From Ostreiculturibacter nitratireducens (GTDB lineage Bacteria > Pseudomonadota > Alphaproteobacteria > Rhodobacterales > Rhodobacteraceae), in the NCBI RefSeq assembly GCF_032670585.1, contig NZ_JAVQHL010000001.1:1364001-1428000 (forward strand): DNA of 64,000 nucleotides, read 5' to 3'. The notes below the pieces were generated by a model. It made no database searches. It had not been told where the DNA came from and saw only the letters and a list, made by a program, of their open reading frames with translations. The position numbers were made by a program, and so were the translations under genes. The first letter of the stretch is position 1; the number at the start of each line of letters is the position of its first letter. Shown piece after piece: positions 15,588 through 23,022 of the stretch.

Positions 15588-17531
15588 ATGGCCGCGCGGG
15601 CCGGGGCCACTCACGTTCGCAGCCGCGAACACAGGATAGCCGGAGCGGGCGAGCAGCCGTATGACCTTCTCGGCGAGGTCATCGAGGCGCTCTCCGAGGG
15701 CCTCGCGATCTTCGACGAAAACGCCTGCCTCGTGCGCTGCAACGCGGGATACCTGGGCCTCAACCCCACGCTGACCGGCATCATCGTGCGCGGCGTCACC
15801 TGGGACATGCTCCTGCGGGAGTCCGTCACGCGCGGGGCGATGTCGCCCTCGGCGAGGGACCGGCTGCAATGGATGGAGGCACGCCTCGCCGACGGCGACC
15901 GCTACGTTCAGCCCCTTGAGCTGGAGGCGGCGAACGGTCGAACCCACGAAATCGGCATCCGCCAGACCGCCACGGGCGGCTTCCTCGTGACCCAGCGCGA
16001 CATAACGGAGCGCCGAAAGCTCGAGGACAACGAACGCGAGGCGGACGTCCTCCTGCGCAAGGTCCTCGAGGCATGCCCGGCGAACGTGGTGATGTCGCGC
16101 GTCGGCGACGGACGGATCATCTACCGCTCGCCCGCGGCGACGGAGCTGTTTGGCCCGGCGCGCCATTCGCATGAACATTTCGCGGCGCGGGAAGAACGGG
16201 CCGATTTCATCACGGCACTGCTTCCCGATGGCCGGGTCGATGACATGCCCGTCACCGGCGTCCGGCCCGACGGGACGCACTTCCCCTGCCTCGTCTCCGC
16301 CCGCCTCATCGAATACAGGGGCGAAGAAGTCGTCGTGTCCTCGACCGTCGATATCACCAAGGAAATGGACATGCGCCGCACCCTCGCCGAGCAGCGCGAA
16401 CAGATCTTCCAGGCGGAAAAGATGTCCGCGCTTGGCGAGCTGCTGGCCGGTGTAGCGCATGAACTGAACAACCCCCTTTCCGTCGTGGTCGGGCACGCGC
16501 TCATGATGCGCGACGAAACCGCCGACCCGGAAACGCTCCGGCGGATCGAGAAGATCAGCGATGCCGCCGAACGCTGCGCGCGGATCGTCAAGTCCTTCCT
16601 CGCGATGGCGCGGCAGCAGCCGGCGAAGCTTTCCGCGATCGACCTGTCGGAAACGCTGGACATGGCGATCGACGCCTTGCAGCAGGGCGCGGACGGGTTG
16701 GACACTCCGGTCGAGACCGACGTCCCGGAAGACCTGCCCCCGATCCACGCGGATGCGCACCAGATCGCGCAGGTCCTCATCAACCTGGTCAAGAACGCCG
16801 ACCAGGCGATCCGGGACAGCGGCACCGGCGATCTGATCCGGATTTCCGCGCGGTTCGACAAGGCGGCGCAGGCGGTGGATATCCGCGTCGCCGACAACGG
16901 GCCGGGGATTCCCGAAAAGATCAGGAGCCGGATCTTCGACCCGCTCTTCACGACGAAGGAGGTAGGACAGGGCACGGGGATCGGCCTTGCCTTCTGCCAC
17001 CGCGTCGTGACCGCCCATTCCGGACTGATCCGCGTGGAACCCCCCACCGCGGAGGGGGCGACGATCTTCATCCGTCTGCCGATAGCGGCCACCGGGACGG
17101 CACCGCAATCGGAAGCCGGAACGACGGAGGAAGGCGAGGCGCGGGGCAGCATCCTCGTCGTCGACGACGAACCGGATGTCGCCGACCTCATCCGCGAAAT
17201 CCTGACAAAGGACGGTTACGAGGTCGACAGCGCCGCCTCCGCGCGGGAAGCGATAGGGCTCCTGAGGGAGCGGACATATTCGCTGGTCCTCAGCGACCTC
17301 AACATGCCAGGGATGAACGGGCGCGAGTTCTACGAGACCATTCAGCGGGATTTCCCCGGCCTCGCAAGGCGCGTCGGCTTCGTGACAGGCGACACGATGA
17401 GCCCGCAGGTGCGCGGTTTCCTGGAAAGCGCCGGCTGTCCGTTCCTGGAAAAGCCGATCGCGCCCGGAGAACTGCGCAAGCTTGCCCACAAGATGCAGGA
17501 AGCGATGCAGAACCCCGGAGGTCCGGGATGA
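15588..17531 (+). CDS. Soluble hybrid sensor histidine kinase (PAS-PAS-HisKA-HATPase-REC)
   Basis: A 647 aa protein without membrane segments. Two PAS-like domains (about residues 25-145 and 155-260) precede a coiled coil, the H-box with phospho-accepting H291 in GVAHELNNPLS, an HATPase domain with N-box NLVKNADQAI and G-boxes DNGPGIP and GTGIGLAF, and a C-terminal receiver with D570 (LSDLNMPGM). ATG 15588 is used; the in-frame TTG at 15582 overlaps the previous stop. Its stop overlaps the response regulator start (ATGA). The input is presumably cytoplasmic, perhaps from the globin or cyclase encoded upstream; this is inference. Confidence 0.92.
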   Translation: MAARAGATHVRSREHRIAGAGEQPYDLLGEVIEALSEGLAIFDENACLVRCNAGYLGLNPTLTGIIVRGVTWDMLLRESVTRGAMSPSARDRLQWMEARLADGDRYVQPLELEAANGRTHEIGIRQTATGGFLVTQRDITERRKLEDNEREADVLLRKVLEACPANVVMSRVGDGRIIYRSPAATELFGPARHSHEHFAAREERADFITALLPDGRVDDMPVTGVRPDGTHFPCLVSARLIEYRGEEVVVSSTVDITKEMDMRRTLAEQREQIFQAEKMSALGELLAGVAHELNNPLSVVVGHALMMRDETADPETLRRIEKISDAAERCARIVKSFLAMARQQPAKLSAIDLSETLDMAIDALQQGADGLDTPVETDVPEDLPPIHADAHQIAQVLINLVKNADQAIRDSGTGDLIRISARFDKAAQAVDIRVADNGPGIPEKIRSRIFDPLFTTKEVGQGTGIGLAFCHRVVTAHSGLIRVEPPTAEGATIFIRLPIAATGTAPQSEAGTTEEGEARGSILVVDDEPDVADLIREILTKDGYEVDSAASAREAIGLLRERTYSLVLSDLNMPGMNGREFYETIQRDFPGLARRVGFVTGDTMSPQVRGFLESAGCPFLEKPIAPGELRKLAHKMQEAMQNPGGPG

Positions 17532-18232
17532 GCGAGACACAGCATATCGTCGTCTGCGACGACGAAGCCGACGTGCGCGAGATGCTCGCCGAATACCTCG
17601 GGAAGCGAGGATTCAGGATCAGCTGCGCCGGCAACGCCGCCGAACTTCGGGAGATACTGGACGCGGATGCGCCCGGGCTCGTCCTTCTGGACATAAACAT
17701 GCCGGGTGAGGATGGCCTTTCGGTGCTGCGGAGCCTTCAGGACAGCGACGCACCGGCGGTGATCATGCTGACGGCCGCGGGCGAAGTGGTCGACCGTATC
17801 GTCGGCCTCGAAATGGGCGCGGACGACTATCTCGGGAAGCCCGTGGACCTTCGCGAGCTGACGGCGCGGATCAAGGCGGTTCTCCGCCGCCGTGCCGCGC
17901 AGGAGGTCGTCCCGGAAGCCGAGCGCACGCGCTTCCCCTTCGGCAAGGCCTGGCTCGATATCGAGGCGGCGAAGCTGACGGACGCACACGGAAACGAGAT
18001 CCCCCTAACATCGATGGAGTACAACCTCCTGAAGCTCTTCGCGCGGAACCGCGGCCGTGTCCTGAACCGTGACCAGATCCTCGAGGGCGCGCACGACCGG
18101 TCCTGGGACCCGTTCGACCGCAGCATCGACATCCGGATTTCGCGGATTCGCAAGAAGATAGAGCTCAACCCGCAGAAGCCGGAAGTGATCCGCACCGTTC
18201 GCGGCGTGGGCTACATATACGACCCGCAGTAG
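17528..18232 (+). CDS. OmpR/PhoB-family response regulator
   Basis: A 234 aa DNA-binding response regulator. The receiver domain has acidic residues near the N-terminus (VCDDEADV), phospho-acceptor D55 (LLDINMPGED), Thr in MLTAAGE and the GKP lysine motif. The C-terminal winged helix (about 130-232) includes TSMEYNLLKLFARNRGRV and the end RTVRGVGYIYDP. OmpR-family proteins bind direct repeats spaced 10-11 bp. TGAAAC repeats with 11/22-bp phasing occur upstream of this operon and five neighbouring genes, so it is the leading candidate for the factor that binds them. Confidence 0.93.
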   Translation: MSETQHIVVCDDEADVREMLAEYLGKRGFRISCAGNAAELREILDADAPGLVLLDINMPGEDGLSVLRSLQDSDAPAVIMLTAAGEVVDRIVGLEMGADDYLGKPVDLRELTARIKAVLRRRAAQEVVPEAERTRFPFGKAWLDIEAAKLTDAHGNEIPLTSMEYNLLKLFARNRGRVLNRDQILEGAHDRSWDPFDRSIDIRISRIRKKIELNPQKPEVIRTVRGVGYIYDPQ

Positions 18233-18257
18233 GCTTCCGGCCGCCACCCGTTTCCGC

Positions 18258-18305
18258 TGAAACAATCGAAACGAAACCCCGGCCAGCGCGATATCCCGCT
18301 GAAAC
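18258..18305 (+). promoter_or_regulatory. TGAAAC direct-repeat element (site D)
   Basis: TGAAAC (18258), CGAAAC (18267), a partial CGATAT (18289) and CTGAAAC (TGAAAC at 18300), spaced 9, 22 and 11 bp, the same geometry as site C. An extra CGAAAC begins at 18272. It begins 26 bases after the response regulator stop and reads toward the small ORF and the cysteine synthase-glutaredoxin gene. Confidence 0.6.
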
Positions 18306-18428
18306 GGCCGGGGGGCAGTCTGTCTGACATCAACAATTTCCCATGTGACGCGGAAGGCATGGCCCCCGTCGCCCACCGGACGAAGGCACCAGAAGTCCCC
18401 TTCGTCGCAGACCGGAAAGGAAAGAACG

Positions 18429-18560
18429 ATGTCTGCCACCGTCAAGTATCACCGCTTTGGCACCACTGCCCCCGAGGTCGTCGGCCCCTATTGCGAATGG
18501 CCTCGCCGCACGAAGCGCCGGACGAAGCCTGCCGTCGCGACCGCAACCTTCGCGCAGTGA
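18429..18560 (+). CDS. Small basic protein, unknown
   Basis: A 43 aa frame starting at ATG with GGAAAGGAAAG upstream, ending 30 bases before the cysteine synthase gene. The second half is very basic (WPRRTKRRTKPAV) and there is one cysteine (PYCEW). No family is recognised. It is the first frame after site D, much as the small ORF at 10828 shares the transcript controlled by site A. It could be a real small protein or a leader peptide. Confidence 0.45.
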   Translation: MSATVKYHRFGTTAPEVVGPYCEWPRRTKRRTKPAVATATFAQ

Positions 18561-18590
18561 ATCCCGCACCCGTCTGAAAGGAGATCCGCA

Positions 18591-20075
18591 ATGCCGGGCA
18601 TCAAGTCATCCATCCTCGATACCGTGGGCAACACGCCCGTCGTGCGGATCAACAACCTCGCGCCTGAAGGCGTCGAGCTTTTCGTGAAGCTCGAATCCTT
18701 CAACCCCCTCGGCTCGATCAAGGACCGGCTCGCTCTCGGCATCATCGAGGCGGCGGAGCGCGACGGAAGCCTGAAGCCGGGCCAGACCGTGATCGAGGCG
18801 ACCAGCGGCAATACCGGGATCGGACTCGCCATGGTCTGCGCCCAGAAGGGATACCCCCTCGTCGTCACCATGGCCGAAAGCTTCAGCGTCGAGCGGCGCA
18901 AGCTCATGCGTTTTCTCGGCGCGAAGGTGATCCTCACTCCCGCCTCGGAAAAGGGCAGCGGCATGGTCGCCAAGGCGCGGGAACTGGCCGAAAAGCACGG
19001 CTGGTTCCTCTGCCGCCAGTTCGAGAACGAGGCCAATCCCGACATGCATTCCCGCACGACCGCGGAAGAGATCCTCGAAGATTTCGCCGAAACCGGCCTC
19101 GACTACTGGGTCAGCGGTTTCGGGACGGGCGGAACCATGAAGGGCGTCGCGCGCGTGCTGAAGGCGAAAAGCCCGCGGACGAAGGTCATCGCCTGCGAGC
19201 CCGACAACGCACCGCTTCTGTCCTCCGGGATAGCCCAGAGCTACCTTGCCGATGGCAGCCCCGAAAAGAGCCACCCGAATTTCCGCCCGCACCTCATGCA
19301 GGGCTGGTCGCCCGACTTCATCCCGAAGCTCGCCAACGACGTTCTCGAGGCGCGGCTCATCGACGAATTCTGCCCGATCCCGGGCGATGCGGCGCTGAAA
19401 TGCGCCCAGGAGCTTGCGCGCAAGGAAGGCATTTTCTGCGGCATCAGCGGCGGAGCGACCTTCGCCGGCGCGCTCGAGATCGCGAAGACGGCCCCCAAGG
19501 GGTCGCGCATCCTCGTCATGCTGCCCGACACGGGCGAACGCTATCTCTCGACCCCGCTCTTCGCCGACGTTCCCGAGACCATGACCGGGGAGGAGATGGA
19601 GATCGCCGCTTCGACCCCGCGCTTCCGTTTTGACGCGGCGCCCGCCCCCGCAGCGGCCTCCGCAACGCCGCCCGAGCCATCGGCCGAGGCGATGGAGCAT
19701 GTCGAAGAACTCATCTCCGACCGGGAGACACCTGTCGTTCTGTTCGCGCTGGAATGGTGTGAATTCTGCTGGTCGGTCCGCAAGCTCTTCGCCGCCGCCG
19801 GCATCGAATATCGCTCGGTCGATCTCGATTCCGCCGAGTACCGCGAAAACGGCTGGGGCGGAGAGGTGCGCCAGGCGCTTGCCAAGAAGACCGGCGCCGT
19901 GACCATTCCGCAGATCTTCGTCGGAGGCGAACACCTCGGCGGCGCGACCGAAACCTTCGACGCGTTCAATAGCGGCGCGCTCAAGCGCAGGCTGGAAATG
20001 CTGGATCTCGGCCTGGAGGCAGAGGCGATCCAGAACGCCTACAACTTCCTCCCGACCTGGCTGCACCCGAGATGA
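18591..20075 (+). CDS. Cysteine synthase-glutaredoxin fusion
   Basis: A 494 aa two-domain protein. Residues 1-340 are a PLP-dependent O-acetylserine sulfhydrylase: PLP lysine K44 in GSIKDRLAL, TSGNTGIGLAMV, GFGTGGTMKGV and GERYLSTPLF. An Ala/Pro linker (about 345-365) leads to a glutaredoxin-like domain with a C-x-x-C motif at C390/C393 (EWCEFCWSV) and the cis-Pro segment TIPQIFVGGEHLGG. Known biochemistry: CysM makes S-sulfocysteine from thiosulfate and glutaredoxin reduces it to cysteine. A fusion would join the two steps; this is inference. Its stop overlaps the next gene. Confidence 0.88.
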   Translation: MPGIKSSILDTVGNTPVVRINNLAPEGVELFVKLESFNPLGSIKDRLALGIIEAAERDGSLKPGQTVIEATSGNTGIGLAMVCAQKGYPLVVTMAESFSVERRKLMRFLGAKVILTPASEKGSGMVAKARELAEKHGWFLCRQFENEANPDMHSRTTAEEILEDFAETGLDYWVSGFGTGGTMKGVARVLKAKSPRTKVIACEPDNAPLLSSGIAQSYLADGSPEKSHPNFRPHLMQGWSPDFIPKLANDVLEARLIDEFCPIPGDAALKCAQELARKEGIFCGISGGATFAGALEIAKTAPKGSRILVMLPDTGERYLSTPLFADVPETMTGEEMEIAASTPRFRFDAAPAPAAASATPPEPSAEAMEHVEELISDRETPVVLFALEWCEFCWSVRKLFAAAGIEYRSVDLDSAEYRENGWGGEVRQALAKKTGAVTIPQIFVGGEHLGGATETFDAFNSGALKRRLEMLDLGLEAEAIQNAYNFLPTWLHPR

Positions 20076-21496
20076 AACAGGAATTCTTCCCCCGCCTCAC
20101 CCCTCCCGAGCTTCTCTATGCGGCGCGCTATGCGGCGTCGTTCCGAGAGGGGCGACGGCCGCTCGATCCGACGGCGAGCCTCGACGAACTGCGCCGGAAG
20201 TTCAACCGCCCCCTGCCTGTCGAGGGCCGCGACGGCATGGACATCATCCGGGACCTGATCGAGGCCGCCGAACCGGGACTGGTCGGCAACACCGATCCGG
20301 GCTTTCTCGCCTGGGTCATGGGTGGTTCGCACCCGACCGGCGTCGCGGCGGACTGGCTGACCTCGATCTGGGGTCAGAACGCCGCGATCTACCAGTGCTC
20401 CCCCGCGGCGGCCGTGGCCGAGGAAGCGGCCGGGGCCTGGCTGCTCGACCTACTCGGGTTACCCGAGGAAAGTTCCGTCGGCTTCACGACCGGCGCGACG
20501 ATGGCGGGCTTCGTCGGCCTTGCGGCGGCCCGTGGCGAGGTGCTGCGCCGTGCCGGGCATGACATCGAGAAATCCGGCCTCGCCGGTGCACCGCCGATCA
20601 CCGTCTACATCGGCGCGGACGCGCACGTGGCCAACCATTCGGCGCTGCGCTACCTCGGCTTCGGCAACGACCAGATCCGCCGCATCGCCGTCACCGATCA
20701 GGGCGTCATGGATACGGATGCGCTTGCCGAAGCGATGGCGGAACCGGCCACCGCGCGCATCGTCATCTGCCAGGCCGGGCACATCAACTCGGGCGCCTTC
20801 GACGACTTCAACCGGATCGCGGACCTCTGCGAGGCACACGGCGCGTGGATGCATGTCGACGGCGCCTTCGGCCTCTGGGCGCAGGCCAGTCCGCGCCTTC
20901 GGCACCTGTCATGCGGGGTGAGCCGGGCACAGTCGTGGTCGGTGGACGGGCACAAGTGGCTGCAGGTGCCCTACGATTCCGGCTTCGCCATCGTTCGCGA
21001 CGCGGACGCGCATCGCCGGGCGATGGACGTGACGGCGGGCTACCTCAACCATTCGCCGGAGGACGGCCGGAATCCGACCGAATACAACCCTGAACTCTCA
21101 CGCAGGGCGCGCGGGTTTGCGGCCTGGTCCATGATCCAGGCGCTCGGCCGGCGCGGCGTCGCGCGCATGGTCGAGGGCCATTGCGCCGCGGCCCGGGCGT
21201 TGGCGGAGGCGATCCGCGACGTTCCGGGCGTGACCGTCCGCAACAGGGTCGACCTGAACCAGGTCGTGCTGTCCTTCGGAATGGAGGAGGGCGTCGAAGC
21301 AGCGGCCGCCTACGCGCAGGCCGTGGCGGAGAGGCTGAACGCGACCGGGCGATATTTCCTTCGGACGGCCGTCTGGCGCGGGGCGACCGTGCTCAGGATC
21401 TCGGTGATTGAGGACGGCACGAACCGGCTCTTCACCGAGAAGCTCGCCGCCGACATCACCGAACATTGGAACGCCGTCCGCCGCACCGCAAGGTGA
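20072..21496 (+). CDS. PLP-dependent group II amino acid decarboxylase
   Basis: A 474 aa member of the aromatic-amino-acid/glutamate decarboxylase fold. The PLP lysine lies in SVDGHKWLQVPYD (about residue 297). Upstream motifs are FTTGATMAGFVGL, HVANHSALRYLG and WMHVDGAFGLWA, the Asp that binds the PLP ring nitrogen. The 4-base overlap with the cysteine synthase-glutaredoxin gene implies coupled translation. The substrate may thus be a cysteine-derived amino acid, but no residue seen here fixes the specificity; aromatic amino acids remain possible. Confidence 0.85.
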   Translation: MKQEFFPRLTPPELLYAARYAASFREGRRPLDPTASLDELRRKFNRPLPVEGRDGMDIIRDLIEAAEPGLVGNTDPGFLAWVMGGSHPTGVAADWLTSIWGQNAAIYQCSPAAAVAEEAAGAWLLDLLGLPEESSVGFTTGATMAGFVGLAAARGEVLRRAGHDIEKSGLAGAPPITVYIGADAHVANHSALRYLGFGNDQIRRIAVTDQGVMDTDALAEAMAEPATARIVICQAGHINSGAFDDFNRIADLCEAHGAWMHVDGAFGLWAQASPRLRHLSCGVSRAQSWSVDGHKWLQVPYDSGFAIVRDADAHRRAMDVTAGYLNHSPEDGRNPTEYNPELSRRARGFAAWSMIQALGRRGVARMVEGHCAAARALAEAIRDVPGVTVRNRVDLNQVVLSFGMEEGVEAAAAYAQAVAERLNATGRYFLRTAVWRGATVLRISVIEDGTNRLFTEKLAADITEHWNAVRRTAR

Positions 21497-21512
21497 CGGC
21501 GGACAGGCCATC

Positions 21513-22142
21513 TCACTCCACCGGCGCGGGCTCGGGGCGGAACAGAAGCTCCAGGTAGCTTCGGAACTGTTCTGACTGCCGCGCGGCGATCTCCACGTTG
21601 CCGTAGGCGCGCTGCAGGACGAGCGCGCCTTCGATGATCGACACTATCATCTCCGCCAGCTGCCGCGCGGTCACCGGGCGCACAGGTGTGTAGGTGTCGA
21701 GGATCTCGTGGAACTTCCTCACGTAGATCGCGGTCCAGTCCCTGAGCGTGTCCGAGACGAAGTCCCGGACCTCCGGCGCGAACTGCATGCTTTCATAGGT
21801 GTAGACCGCGTACATGCAGCCCGGTGAGGGGTCCTCGGAATTGCTGATGTAGTCCTCGAACAGCTTCAGGAACAGCATCATCTGGTCCAGAGGATCGTCG
21901 CGGCGCGCTTCGACCTGCGCCGCGAGCGTGCGGAACATCGCGAGGTCCTGGGCCGAGTGCCAACGGACGAGTTCCTCGGCGAGTTCCGCCTTCGACTTGA
22001 AGTGATGGAAGAACGCACCCTTCGAGAACCCACCGTTCTCGAGGATGTCGTCTATCGACGTTCCGGCGAACCCCTTCTGCATCACCAGCTTCTTCGCGGT
22101 CATGAGAATGCGTTCGCGAGAGGCTTGTCCTTTCCGGGTCAT
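21513..22142 (-). CDS. TetR-family transcriptional regulator
   Basis: A 209 aa repressor-type protein. The N-terminal helix-turn-helix reads FAGTSIDDILENGGFSKGAFFHHFKSK, the usual TetR pattern with a YHHF-like end, and the C-terminal ligand domain is of the TetR_C_6/YcdC-NemR sort. ATG 22142 has GAGG 5 bases upstream; an in-frame GTG at 22148 is the alternative. It is divergent from the YgjV-like/cysteine synthase genes and convergent with the decarboxylase, so the shared 200-base region probably holds its operator. Confidence 0.9.
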   Translation of the reverse strand: MTRKGQASRERILMTAKKLVMQKGFAGTSIDDILENGGFSKGAFFHHFKSKAELAEELVRWHSAQDLAMFRTLAAQVEARRDDPLDQMMLFLKLFEDYISNSEDPSPGCMYAVYTYESMQFAPEVRDFVSDTLRDWTAIYVRKFHEILDTYTPVRPVTARQLAEMIVSIIEGALVLQRAYGNVEIAARQSEQFRSYLELLFRPEPAPVE

Positions 22143-22215
22143 GCTCACCTCGAACAGGATCTTTGGTTCCTTTTACCAGAACAATGGGCCTTCGGACAAT
22201 GGCGCGCCAGGGCAA

Positions 22216-22252
22216 TGAAACAACTGAAACGCTCAACCCGCTGTTCTGAAAA
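22216..22252 (+). promoter_or_regulatory. TGAAAC direct-repeat element (site E, variant)
   Basis: TGAAAC at 22216 and 22225 (9 bp apart) and TGAAAA at 22247 (22 bp later). The expected last copy at 22258 is poor (AAGCAC), so this is the weakest member. It lies in the divergent tetR region and reads toward the YgjV-like gene. Confidence 0.45.
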
Positions 22253-22283
22253 CAAAGAAGCACTCCGTCACGCATCCAGAAAA

Positions 22284-22325
22284 CAGACCGAAAAGTCTGC
22301 CTTTTACAAACCATTCAGTCGGTTT
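22284..22325. promoter_or_regulatory. Two inverted repeats, candidate TetR operators
   Basis: CAGAC-N6-GTCTG at 22284-22299 and AAACC-N8-GGTTT at 22308-22325, both perfect. They lie between site E and the start at 22343, about 140-185 bases from the tetR ATG. Paired operators in a divergent region suit a TetR regulator controlling its neighbour; binding is inferred. Confidence 0.4.
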
Positions 22326-22342
22326 TTCTGGAGGTTTCGAAA

Positions 22343-22948
22343 ATGCAGACGCTCGCAGAGGTTTTTCAGGGCAATGTGCTTGCCACCTGCTTCGGTGCGA
22401 TGGGGCTCGCCTGTCAGCTTGCCTGGCCCATGTTCCGGCAGCGCCGGTCCATCCTGACGGTGCAGTTCGGCATCGGGGCCGACTACGGCGCGCAATACGC
22501 GCTACTCGGCGCATGGAGCGGTGCGGGCGTCGCCTTTCTTGGCGCTACGCAGACGGTGATCGCGCTCATCGCCGGTGACCGCCCGTGGCTCAGGAAGCTC
22601 GGTTTCGGCTTCATCCCTGCCGCCGCCCTGATCGGCTTCCTGACCTGGAGCGGCGTTGCGTCCGTCTTCGCCATCGCCGCCTGTTCCCTCATCATGGCCG
22701 GGCGGATGCAACGTGACACGATCCGGATGCGGAGCCTCATGCTCGCCGCCGCGCCTTTCGGCATCGGTTACGATCTTTCCGTCGGTGCCGCACCCGCCTT
22801 GATCGGCGCCATCGTGTCGGCTTGCCTGGGCATCGCCGCCCTTCTGCGTGAGGTGCGCGCGCGCCGTGGCACGCCGGCGATGCCCGACCCGATCCGCCTG
22901 TCTGCCGCGTGGCGCCCCGCGCCGATCCCAAAGCGTGTTACACTTTGA
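22343..22948 (+). CDS. YgjV-family inner membrane protein
   Basis: A 201 aa hydrophobic protein with about five membrane helices and the family pattern near the N-terminus (FGAMGLACQLAWPMFRQRRSI, then GADYGAQYALLGAWSGA). This matches the Imp-YgjV family of unknown function. The start follows GGAGGTTTCGAAA. A polar 30-residue tail follows the last helix. It is divergent from tetR and probably co-transcribed with the cysteine synthase gene 75 bases downstream. Confidence 0.75.
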   Translation: MQTLAEVFQGNVLATCFGAMGLACQLAWPMFRQRRSILTVQFGIGADYGAQYALLGAWSGAGVAFLGATQTVIALIAGDRPWLRKLGFGFIPAAALIGFLTWSGVASVFAIAACSLIMAGRMQRDTIRMRSLMLAAAPFGIGYDLSVGAAPALIGAIVSACLGIAALLREVRARRGTPAMPDPIRLSAAWRPAPIPKRVTL

Positions 22949-23022
22949 ATAGGCAGTCAGCGACATATGCCCCGTCAGAGGGTAGAAGCCCGAACAACTG
23001 CGCCTGGCAGAAGGAGGATGAA

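Noticed and set aside
15519..17540. Long minus-strand frame (673 codons) opposite the hybrid histidine kinase
   Set aside because: Antisense of a protein with complete kinase and receiver motifs; no motif on the other strand.
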